DNA from: DATARR01 sp036376245
GTDB taxonomy: Bacteria; Acidobacteriota; Thermoanaerobaculia; Multivoradales; UBA5704
Reading direction: 5' to 3'
Assembly (NCBI GenBank): GCA_036376245.1
Contig: DASVAS010000014.1
Location: 1 to 64,000, forward strand
Length of the DNA stretch: 64,000 nt
Numbering within the stretch: the first letter of the stretch is position 1; every line of letters starts with the position of its first letter. Both the position numbers and the translations under genes were made by a program. Below, piece by piece: positions 57,009 through 64,000 of this stretch. Below the pieces are notes generated by a model, which saw only the letters and a program-made list of their open reading frames with translations, had not been told where the DNA came from and ran no database searches.

Positions 57009-58663
57009 CGCTTCATCCTCGCGAGGATGCCGGCCAGCCGCTCGTCGCCGCCGGCCGGCGGGCGCCAGTCCACCTGGACGGCCGCGGCGCCCTGGGCGAG
57101 CAGGCTGGCGTGGAACGATTCCAGACCGATGTTGACGGCGGCCAGCGGGTCCTGGATCGTCTCCAGCGGCACGGCGGTTCCTTCGGGCTCCACGGTGGTC
57201 GCCAGTCTCTCGGAAATCCACGCCACCGCGTCCGTCACCGTGCGGAAGACCCGCGCGCCGGCCGCCTCCAGCGTCTCCATCTGGACCGCGAGGTCCTGCG
57301 GGTCGTCCTCCGTGCCGATCACGATCGCGACGACGTCGAGATCCCGAGGTTCGCGGATCTGGGCGATCACGGGCGCCAGCTCTCCGGCCGGATCGGCATG
57401 CGCGCCCTCGCCGAGGACCACGTCCAGCAGGATCAGGCCGACTTCCGGATCGGCCGCCTCCTGGCGCAGCCGCCGCAGGCGCAGATCCTGATCGATCATC
57501 GGGTGCAGGCGGCCGACGGTGAACTCGTCCGCGCCCAGGTCGAGGATGGCGTGTCCCCCTCGGGCCTCCGACCTGGAGGAAAGATTCGAATAGATGGGGG
57601 AAAGCATCGCGGAGAGCCCCAGCAACGCCTCGTAGGCCAGCGTGCCGCCGGAGAACAGGCCGCGCAGGAATCCCCCCCTTCGCGACAGATCGTCCGGCTC
57701 CGCTCTCCACCTCTTTTCCAATTCCACCGCCGTCTCCGCCGCCTCGCTCAAGGTGGCGGCGAAATAAAGGTTTCCAAGCTGCCGTCCCGGGAGCGACGCG
57801 CCGAGGAACTGCACCACGACCGGCTTGCCCGTGGACCGGGCCAGGGCGAGCAGACGGGCGGAGACCTCCGGAGCGGGCGGCTTGGAAATCAGGACGATCA
57901 CGCGCGTCTCGGGGTCCCTGCCGAGGAGATCGAGCGCCTGAACGGCCGTGATTCCGCCCACGTCGTGGGACAGGTCGCGTCCGCCGGTGCCGATCGCCTG
58001 CGAGATCCCGGCGTCGAAGGCATGAATCTCACTCATGACGGCCTGGAGCCCGGTGCCCGAGGCGCCGACCAGACCGATCGATCCGCGGCGCACCCGGTTG
58101 GCGAAACCGAGCCCGACGCCCTGGATCACCGCCGTGCCGCAGTCCGGCCCCATCACGAGCAGCCCCTTCTCCCGCGCCTGGCGCTTGAGCGCGGCCTCGC
58201 GGTCGAGCGGCACGTTGTCGCTGTAGAGGAAGACGTTGCGGCCGCGGTCCAGGGCTTCCTGGGCCACGTCCGCGGCGTAGCGGCCGGGGACCGAGATCAG
58301 CACCCAGCGCGCCTCGGGGAGCTGCTTCAGGGCCGTGGCCAGGCTGCGGGGCCGGTGCTCGCCGGCGGCCCCCGCCGACGCGCCGCGCACCCGCAGCAGG
58401 GCGTCCACCCGCGACAGCGCCTCGGCCGCCGCCTCCTCGCTCTCGGCCCTGACCGCCACCAGCAGGTCGTCCGGACCGGCCTTCACATCGACGTCCAGTC
58501 CGCCGGCCGCGAGCACTTCGAAGTTGGCCGGCGTGGCCATCACCACCCCGGCGTCGAGCACTCCGGGAAGCGCGGCGAGCGAGCGCTGGAGCTGCATCAG
58601 GACCACCGAGTCGTGGTAGGAGCCGGCGCGCACGGCGCAGCGCGTGACCTCTCCTGGAATCAC
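57005..58663 (-). CDS. fdrA: FdrA, acyl-CoA-synthetase-like subunit of a carbamoyltransferase
   Basis: 552 residues. The N-terminal region has SYHDSVVLMQLQRSLAALPGV; a CoA-ligase/succinyl-CoA-synthetase-like core follows with GLLVMGPDCGTAVIQGVGLGFAN, IGLVGASGTGLQAVM, and the His-loop-like GTGGRDLSHDVGG. FdrA works with DUF1116 and DUF2877 proteins in phosphorolysis of ureido acids to carbamoyl phosphate. The GTG start at 58663 overlaps the amidase stop; its own stop overlaps the DUF1116 start. Confidence 0.9.
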   Translation of the reverse strand: MIPGEVTRCAVRAGSYHDSVVLMQLQRSLAALPGVLDAGVVMATPANFEVLAAGGLDVDVKAGPDDLLVAVRAESEEAAAEALSRVDALLRVRGASAGAAGEHRPRSLATALKQLPEARWVLISVPGRYAADVAQEALDRGRNVFLYSDNVPLDREAALKRQAREKGLLVMGPDCGTAVIQGVGLGFANRVRRGSIGLVGASGTGLQAVMSEIHAFDAGISQAIGTGGRDLSHDVGGITAVQALDLLGRDPETRVIVLISKPPAPEVSARLLALARSTGKPVVVQFLGASLPGRQLGNLYFAATLSEAAETAVELEKRWRAEPDDLSRRGGFLRGLFSGGTLAYEALLGLSAMLSPIYSNLSSRSEARGGHAILDLGADEFTVGRLHPMIDQDLRLRRLRQEAADPEVGLILLDVVLGEGAHADPAGELAPVIAQIREPRDLDVVAIVIGTEDDPQDLAVQMETLEAAGARVFRTVTDAVAWISERLATTVEPEGTAVPLETIQDPLAAVNIGLESFHASLLAQGAAAVQVDWRPPAGGDERLAGILARMKR

Positions 58664-59850
58664 GACCGCAGCGCCCTTTCGATGTCGATCCCCCAGGCCA
58701 GCAGGGCCGCGTCTTCCCACCAGCGGCCGGCGACCTGGAGCCCCATGGGCATCCTCTCGGCGCTCAGGCCCGCGGGGATGCCGAGGGTCGGCAGGCCGGC
58801 GTGGGTCCAGGGCAGGTTCATGATCGGATCGCCGGTGTTGCCGAGCCCCCGGGGCGCGGGGCCGAGGGCCGGCGGCGAGATCCAGAGGTCGATCCCGTGC
58901 GCGTCCATCGCGGCGGTCAGCTCCCGGCGCAGCTTGTCTCTGCCGGCGCGGTCGCGCTCCATCTCCTCTTCCGTCACCGGTTGGCCGCGCTCGATCAATT
59001 CCACCGTCTGCGGAGCGTACAGATCCCGGAAGCGCGGGAACCAGTCCCGGTGGACCCGCGCGGCCTCGGCCGCGACCAGCCGTCGGTGCCGCGTCACGAT
59101 CTCCTCGAAGTCCGGCATGGCGGGCGCGGAACGGACCTCGAAGCCGGCGTCCGCGAGCCGCCGGCAGGCGGCGCGGAAATGCGCGCTCCCCTCCTCCGAT
59201 GGCCGGTCGAGATACGGGCCTTCGGGAATCCCCAGCACCGGCCGGCGGGACGGCTCCGCGGGTTTCCAATCCTCGCAAAGGATGCCCGCCGCGCGCGCCG
59301 CGCCCGCCACGTCGGCGGTGAAGGTCCCGACGTGATCGAGCGACGGAGCGAGCGGGATCACGCCCTCGGTGGAAATCCGGCCGTAGCTGGGCTTGAAGCC
59401 GACCACGCCGCAGAAGGCCGCCGGCCGGGTGATCGATCCGATGGTCTGCGTGCCGAGAGCCAGCGTGCAGAGACCCGCCGCCACCGCCGCCGCCGAGCCG
59501 CTGCTCGATCCGCCGGGGGTGCGCTCCGGGTCGTGCGGGTTGCGCGTGGGTCCGGGCGCGAAGTAGGCAAACTCGGTGGAGACCGTCTTGCCCACGATCA
59601 GGGCGCCATGCCTCCGGAGGGCGGCGACGGCCGGTCCCTCCGGCCCGCGCAGCTCTTCCGGGGGCAGGCGGCTGCCGGCGCGGGTCGGAAAGCCGTCGAC
59701 GTGGAAGATGTCCTTGACCCCGAGGAGGAGGTCCAGCGAGCCGGCCTCGCGGCGCAGGCGCTCGAAACGGCCCTCCTCGGGCAGGAAGGCCTGGACGGAC
59801 GGCTCGCGCTCGGCGAACCGGGCTTCCAGGCTCTCCAGACCGGCGATCAC
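58660..59850 (-). CDS. Amidase-signature hydrolase
   Basis: 396 residues with the amidase signature: GVKDIFHVDGFPTRAGS (catalytic Lys), TPGGSSSGSAAAVAAG (Ser-cisSer region) and GTQTIGSITRPAAFCGVVGFKPSYGRIS (nucleophilic Ser in the last Gly-Ser-x-x-x-P-Ala stretch). GTG 59850 overlaps the 2Fe-2S gene stop. The operon context favours an amide of a pyrimidine breakdown product, such as malonamate or ureidomalonate, as substrate. Confidence 0.9.
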   Translation of the reverse strand: MIAGLESLEARFAEREPSVQAFLPEEGRFERLRREAGSLDLLLGVKDIFHVDGFPTRAGSRLPPEELRGPEGPAVAALRRHGALIVGKTVSTEFAYFAPGPTRNPHDPERTPGGSSSGSAAAVAAGLCTLALGTQTIGSITRPAAFCGVVGFKPSYGRISTEGVIPLAPSLDHVGTFTADVAGAARAAGILCEDWKPAEPSRRPVLGIPEGPYLDRPSEEGSAHFRAACRRLADAGFEVRSAPAMPDFEEIVTRHRRLVAAEAARVHRDWFPRFRDLYAPQTVELIERGQPVTEEEMERDRAGRDKLRRELTAAMDAHGIDLWISPPALGPAPRGLGNTGDPIMNLPWTHAGLPTLGIPAGLSAERMPMGLQVAGRWWEDAALLAWGIDIERALRS

Positions 59851-60335
59851 TCCGTCCCCCGCCGCTTCCTCTCCGCCGCCAGCTTCACCGCGTCCACGAT
59901 GTGCTGATAGCCGGTGCAGCGGCAGAGATTCCCGGAGATCGCGTGGCGGATCTCCGTCTCGGTCGGGTCGGGGTGCTGTTCCAGGAAGGGGACGAGGGTC
60001 ATCAGGAACCCGGGCGTGCAGAAGCCGCACTGGAGGCCGTGCGCCTCCCAGAAGGCCTGCTGGAGCGGATGCAGCTCGCCGGGCGCGGGCGACAGGCCCT
60101 CGACCGTGGTCAGCTCGCGCCCTTGAGCCTGCACGGCCAGCATCAGGCAGGAGCGCACCGGCTCGCCGTCCACCAGGATGGTGCAGGCGCCGCACACCCC
60201 GTGCTCGCAGCCCACGTGCGTGCCGGTCAGCCCGAGCTCGTGGCGGAGGAAGTCGGAGAGCAGGAGGCGCGGCTCGACCTCGCGCTCGCAAGTCTTGCCG
60301 TTGACGGTGCAGGAGACCCGGTGCGGAGCGCTCAT
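59847..60335 (-). CDS. Molybdenum hydroxylase small 2Fe-2S subunit
   Basis: 162 residues with both iron-sulfur sites of the XDH/CoxS family: plant-type GCEHGVCGACTILVDGEPV (four Cys with SCLML) and the C-terminal QCGFCTPGF with GNLCRCTGY. It passes electrons from the Mo centre to the FAD subunit. ATG 60335 overlaps the FAD-subunit stop. Confidence 0.93.
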   Translation of the reverse strand: MSAPHRVSCTVNGKTCEREVEPRLLLSDFLRHELGLTGTHVGCEHGVCGACTILVDGEPVRSCLMLAVQAQGRELTTVEGLSPAPGELHPLQQAFWEAHGLQCGFCTPGFLMTLVPFLEQHPDPTETEIRHAISGNLCRCTGYQHIVDAVKLAAERKRRGTE

Positions 60336-61225
60336 CGCGGCGTTGCCTCTCCTTTCGCGCGGGCGACGGCCCGCCGCAGCGCCCGGCCGGTGATCACGCG
60401 GGCCAGGTGCCGCTTGAAGTCCCCCGAGGCGTGGATGTCGTCGTGCGGGTTCATCTCGTCCGCCGCCGCCTTCTCCGCCGCCGCGGCGATCGCCTCGTCC
60501 GTGGGCTCGGCGCCCGTGAGCATCCGGGTCGCTTCCCGCGCCTCGACCGGGCGGTCTCCCACGCTCAGGTAGACCAGCCGCGCCTCCCGGCACCGGCCCG
60601 CCTCGTCGAGGGTGATTCCGGCGGCGATCCCCACCTGGGCGTAATCGCCGAGCCGGCGGGCGACCTCCAGAAAGGCCCAGCCGGTGCGCGGCGTGGGCGG
60701 CGGCAGGGCCACCTCGACCAGCATCTCGTCGGGCTCGAGGACGGTGGAGAGCAGTCCGGAGAAGAAGTCGCGGGCCTCGACCCAGCGCTCGCCGGCGCCG
60801 CGCCGGAGCCGGAACCGGGCGCCGAGCGCCACGGCCACGGCCGGCAGCTCGGCGGCGGGATCGGCATGGGCGAGGCTGCCGCCCACGGTGCCCCGGTTGC
60901 GGATCTGAGGATGGGCGATGAAGGGGACGGCCTCGCGCAGCAGCGGCGCCAGCTCCGCCACGAGAGGCTCGCGCTCCAGGGTGCGCTGGCGAGTCATGGC
61001 GCCGAGGCGCAGGCCGCCGTCCTGGCCGTCGCGCCGGACGTAGTCCAGCTCGCGCAGGCGGTTCAGGTCCACCAGGAGGGCCGGCTGGGCCAGCCGGAAG
61101 TTCATGACCGGGATCAGGCTCTGCCCCCCGGCCAGCAGCTTCGCGTCCCCGCCGTTGGAGGCGAGGACGTCCAGGGCGGCGTCCAGCGAGTCGGGCGCCA
61201 GGTACTCGAACGGGGCCGGCTTCAT
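60332..61225 (-). CDS. Molybdenum hydroxylase medium FAD subunit
   Basis: 297 residues. FAD-binding motifs AKLLAGGQSLIPVM and RNRGTVGGSLAHADPAAE, followed by the CO-dehydrogenase flavoprotein C-terminal domain (VARRLGDYAQVGIAAG). Second gene of the operon, 43 bp after the deaminase. Confidence 0.93.
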   Translation of the reverse strand: MKPAPFEYLAPDSLDAALDVLASNGGDAKLLAGGQSLIPVMNFRLAQPALLVDLNRLRELDYVRRDGQDGGLRLGAMTRQRTLEREPLVAELAPLLREAVPFIAHPQIRNRGTVGGSLAHADPAAELPAVAVALGARFRLRRGAGERWVEARDFFSGLLSTVLEPDEMLVEVALPPPTPRTGWAFLEVARRLGDYAQVGIAAGITLDEAGRCREARLVYLSVGDRPVEAREATRMLTGAEPTDEAIAAAAEKAAADEMNPHDDIHASGDFKRHLARVITGRALRRAVARAKGEATPR

Positions 61226-61268
61226 GCGCGTCTCCTTCGGAGCGCGGACATTCTAAGCCGGAAACCCT

Positions 61269-61724
61269 TCAATCCTCTCCGATGTCCTCGTTCCAGACGC
61301 GCGGGTTGGCGGCGATGTAGTCCGCCAGCATGCGGACGCACTCCTCCGATTCGAGGTCGATCACCTCGACCCCGTTCTCGCGCAGCCAGTCGACGCCGCC
61401 GGCGAAGTTGACCGACTCCCCCACCACGACCGTGCCGATCTTGAACTGGCGCACGAGCCCGCTGCAGTACCAGCAGGGGGCCAGGGTGGTGACCATGACG
61501 GTGTCGCGGTAGCTGGCCTGCCGCCCCGCCTTGCGGAAGGCGTCGGTCTCGCCGTGGATGGAGGGGTCCCCCTCCTGCACCCGGCGGTTGTGCCCGCGCC
61601 CGAGCAGGCGTCCGTCGCGGGCGAACAGGGCGGCGCCGATGGGGATGCCTCCCTCGGCGAGCCCCTGCCGCGCCTCTTCGATGGCCACGCGGAGCATGGC
61701 CTGGTAGTCGGGTGTGTCGGTCAT
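61269..61724 (-). CDS. Yeast-type cytosine deaminase
   Basis: 151 residues of the nucleoside/cytosine deaminase superfamily. Zinc site HGETDAF (His and catalytic Glu) and APCWYCSGL (two Cys). The end, VVVGESVNFAGGVDWLRENG and PRVWNEDIGED, matches the C-terminal pattern of yeast Fcy1, which turns cytosine into uracil. ATG 61724 was chosen since the zinc-fold homology starts there; the upstream frame is array DNA. First gene of the leftward pyrimidine-type operon. Confidence 0.88.
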   Translation of the reverse strand: MTDTPDYQAMLRVAIEEARQGLAEGGIPIGAALFARDGRLLGRGHNRRVQEGDPSIHGETDAFRKAGRQASYRDTVMVTTLAPCWYCSGLVRQFKIGTVVVGESVNFAGGVDWLRENGVEVIDLESEECVRMLADYIAANPRVWNEDIGED

Positions 61725-61771
61725 GTAAACCTCGCGCCTTGAAAACGTCCCGCGTCCGCTCCATCCTATCG

Positions 61772-62190
61772 AAACCTGGAACGTCCGGAGAAAGGCTTGG
61801 CCGGGGCCCTTCCAGGCTTGCCGCGTCTCCCTCCAACCTTGAAACGCCCCGCGCAAGCTTCCGCCGGCGTCTCCAGACCTTCGGGCCCGCGCCGCAAGCT
61901 TCGCCCGGCTGGCCGCAAGCTTGATCCAGGACGCGGCAAGCCCGCGCGGGGCCGTACAAGCTTGCGTCGCGACATTTCAAGCTTGCGAGGCGGCAGCAGC
62001 TCGAGCTTGCGGCGTCAAACCCCAGGATTGTGCGCGCCCTGTCAAGCTTGCCCGGCAACGACGACAGCCCGCGCGGCTCCATCGCAAGCTTGCAGCGTCA
62101 CCGACCAGGTTGGAAACGCGCCGGGACAAGCTTGATCCGGACGGTTCAAGCCTGTTCCACGCCATCTCAAGCTTGATCCGAAGCGCCGAA
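61772..62190. repeat. Array of about 20 CAAGCTTG-centred units, 20-21 bp period
   Basis: CAAGCTTG or variants (CAGGCTTG, CAACCTTG, CGAGCTTG) begin at 61813, 61834, 61854, 61894, 61916, 61937, 61957, 61978, 62002, 62043, 62085, 62127, 62147 and 62168, with decayed units between. Nearly all steps are 20-22 bp or twice that. The centre is an exact palindrome. The irregular 20/21 steps rule out a coding heptad repeat. It fills the gap upstream of the cytosine deaminase. Positions 62191-62338 show nothing I recognise. Confidence 0.75.
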
Positions 62191-62338
62191 AGCCAGATCA
62201 GGATCGGCGAGTGGGGCGCGATGATGAACTGGCAGCCCTCCTGGACCAAGTCGTGAATGCGGGCCAGCAAGGCGAGTTGGCGTCCTCAGATGATTTCATG
62301 GCGATCTTGTTATGCCGAATGGAAAGGAAGCCTGCATA

Positions 62339-62767
62339 TCAGTCTACATAATAGTAACGAGACTTCCTAGCGACCCGGCCTTGACCGTCAAACACAATAA
62401 CTCTAACGAAGTAGCTCTTAGATTCTGGTCCATGACGGGAGTAGTACCATGCTTCACCCCCATTGGGAAAAGCCTTCTTCATGATGGGCTCTGGAAAAGA
62501 TTTCCGGTCCAGTGGCTCGCCAAGCTTCTCTAGAACATCCTGCTTTCTAGCTCCAACAGTTATCTTTGCAAAGACTTCCTCGTTGAAGCCTGATGAATAT
62601 TTTGTATCTCCGGGATCCAGGACGGGAAGGAACAACTCGCCAAGGCGGGCCAACCATTCACGATCTCGATATGAAAATGGAACGCGAATGGCGAAGACGG
62701 TTGCTACGCTCATGGCCACCAGCCCAACGGCTGCCACCAGAGCCCAAAGAACCGGTTTTCTGTTCAT
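62339..62767 (-). CDS. Membrane-anchored BamE/SmpA-like protein next to RHS2, candidate immunity protein
   Basis: 142 residues: one N-terminal membrane segment (VLWALVAAVGLVAMSVATVFAI), then a BamE-like domain (KITVGARKQDVLEKLGEPLD, GGEAWYYS, VIVFDGQGRVARKSRYYYVD). ATG 62767 overlaps the RHS2 stop (ATGA), so it is made in step with RHS2. An immunity role for the RHS2 tip is inferred from position; a general envelope role is the alternative. Confidence 0.75.
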   Translation of the reverse strand: MNRKPVLWALVAAVGLVAMSVATVFAIRVPFSYRDREWLARLGELFLPVLDPGDTKYSSGFNEEVFAKITVGARKQDVLEKLGEPLDRKSFPEPIMKKAFPNGGEAWYYSRHGPESKSYFVRVIVFDGQGRVARKSRYYYVD

Positions 62768-64000
62768 ATATTTGGATCTCCGGCAGCAATCGGAGGCAAC
62801 TGCAGCCCAAGAGGAGGCTCGCAGCCACAAAATGGCTTTCCGTTTGGAATAAGCCAGTCTTTATGGTCTTGGTGAAATTCCGAAGTGGTTTTACCTCCTA
62901 TAAATCTCTGACCGAGGCGAGGGAACTTTCGCTTCAGCCCTTTGGCGTCAATATTGAAGAATGGGCAATAGATTCTGAGTTTTCCATCGGTTCCGATTTC
63001 AGCATCGCAGCCGTTCACCAGCTTTACGGGAAAATCCGAACAAGTGGGTGGATATACACCATCAGCTTCACAGCTTGCACCGGGAAGACAAAGCCTTAAC
63101 TGGTCGTTTTCCTCAGGTTTGTAGGGAATAGGGTAGGGCGAGTTATTGCGAACTGGCGCGAGCCCAAGACTATCTGTGTAAACGGTCGGCCTTGACACCA
63201 CGTAGATGTAAGGAAGGGGTGCAGGCTTGATCGGTAAAGGATCCGGTCTAGTATATCTCCCCGTATATTGCTCATACCAACGGTGTACATTATAATATTG
63301 CTTATTTCCCGCTCCATCCCACACCCCCTCCTCCCACTGCCCCGGGAACCGCAAAAACACCCCCGCCCCGCCCGCTCCGCTCCAGTCCGCTCCGAAGGGC
63401 TCGAAGCCGCCCTGCCAGAGCAGCGTGCCCGCCGCGCTCGTCGCAGCGACCGGTGTTCCGAGGTGGTCCGTGGTCAGGAACTTCCAGCTTTCCGTCCCTC
63501 CGGATAGCTCGAGCTGTGCCACCGGCCGGCCCGCAAAGTAGAAGACCAGGGAGCGCTCCGGCACGGTGTTCCTGGTCAATGCGTGCAGCAGGCCTTCGGA
63601 ACTGTAGGTGGGGCGGACGACAGGGATCACCGGGCAGACCGGCACGCTGATAATCCCCAGCGCGCCGCTCCAGGCGCAGATGTTTCCGCTCTCGAAGCCG
63701 TCCAGGAAGGGCAGGGCATCGGCGTCGGCCAGGGTGAGGTAGCTCCGGCCGTCGTAGCGGAACGAAACACCGGTGTTGGATTTTTCGAGACCTGCCAGCC
63801 TGCCAGCGTCGTCGTTCCGGAAGGTCGTTGCATCCGTCCCGGCTGTGATCTTCTCCAGATGGCCGGCGAGGCCGTATTGATAGGTGCGGGTCCCTCCGGC
63901 TCCGAGTTGGATCTGCGAGAGGATCGGCGTCCGGCCGCTGGGCGAAGGCAGATAGTAGTAGGAATCCGTCACCGCTCCCCTCGTCTCCGTCAGCCGGTTG
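62764..64000 (-). CDS. C-terminal part of a second secreted RHS protein (RHS2), 5' end outside the window
   Basis: The visible 412 codons carry the last RHS repeats (YLPSPSGRTPILSQIQLGAGG), DGFESGNICAWSG, and the boundary HRWYEQYTGRYTRPDPLP...DSLGL, then a 120-residue tip (CEADGVYPPTCSDFPVKL, FHQDHKDWLIPNGKPFCGC). The core part is nearly identical to RHS1 at 45110-45790, while the tip is unrelated. The His/Asp-rich HQDHKDW stretch may be a nuclease-type metal site, low confidence. It overlaps the BamE-like gene by ATGA. Confidence 0.85.
   Translation of the reverse strand, partial: NRLTETRGAVTDSYYYLPSPSGRTPILSQIQLGAGGTRTYQYGLAGHLEKITAGTDATTFRNDDAGRLAGLEKSNTGVSFRYDGRSYLTLADADALPFLDGFESGNICAWSGALGIISVPVCPVIPVVRPTYSSEGLLHALTRNTVPERSLVFYFAGRPVAQLELSGGTESWKFLTTDHLGTPVAATSAAGTLLWQGGFEPFGADWSGAGGAGVFLRFPGQWEEGVWDGAGNKQYYNVHRWYEQYTGRYTRPDPLPIKPAPLPYIYVVSRPTVYTDSLGLAPVRNNSPYPIPYKPEENDQLRLCLPGASCEADGVYPPTCSDFPVKLVNGCDAEIGTDGKLRIYCPFFNIDAKGLKRKFPRLGQRFIGGKTTSEFHQDHKDWLIPNGKPFCGCEPPLGLQLPPIAAGDPNI

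Overview
The window is high-GC bacterial chromosome with dense, mostly ATGA/GTGA-overlapping operons. The secreted RHS proteins, an orphan lanthipeptide-like precursor, many GC-rich palindromic repeats and secreted proteins carrying a DGFESG-type motif suggest an Acidobacteriota-like soil or aquatic bacterium. That placement is an inference; no rRNA, tRNA or marker phylogeny is available here.

Region 1 (1-22.4 kb) is an accessory and defence region. It holds a secreted protein, a SpeE-like methyltransferase fold, a DUF1016 remnant, a PIN/RHH toxin-antitoxin pair, a decayed TPR regulator among REP-like repeats, and then a probable anti-phage cluster. That cluster comprises a SNF2-type helicase with DUF3883, an AlbA_2/HATPase protein, a small unknown protein, a DUF1156 DNA methylase, a Swt1-HEPN/DUF499 ATPase, and a second DUF1156 methylase copy that has no usable start codon. 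About 2.3 kb of repeat-rich, nearly gene-free DNA follows, with one orphan RiPP precursor and one small secreted protein.

Region 2 (22.4-43.3 kb) is mostly housekeeping and metabolism: a methyltransferase and DUF1415 pair, a sulfite-oxidase-fold/pentapeptide fusion (a paralogue lies 7.4 kb away), hflK-hflC, a full-length plant-type methionine S-methyltransferase, a lower-GC insert with two unknown genes, the metK/B3-4/tRNA-binding/metG operon, a two-component system with a Spy/CpxP-like target and a matching promoter box, a VIT1-family transporter, and a 4-hydroxybutyryl-CoA dehydratase-like protein.

Region 3 (43.3-49.6 kb and 62.3-64 kb) carries two secreted RHS/YD-repeat proteins with nearly identical core ends and unrelated C-terminal tips. 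Each is tightly linked to a small membrane-anchored protein gene. An OmpA-like gene shares its leader with the first RHS gene.

Region 4 (49.6-61.7 kb) is one long leftward gene series. A yeast-type cytosine deaminase, a three-part molybdenum hydroxylase, an amidase, FdrA, a DUF1116 protein and a cyclase-family hydrolase are consistent with oxidative pyrimidine breakdown with carbamoyl recovery. Directly downstream are two tandem 28-codon genes, both ending in Tyr-Trp-x-x-Tyr-His-Gln-Ile, followed by two cytochrome P450 genes. This looks like an undescribed P450-crosslinked ribosomal peptide cluster and is the strongest candidate novelty. A second candidate is a set of non-coding arrays with unrelated sequence but the same 20-21 bp period and a palindromic core in each unit.
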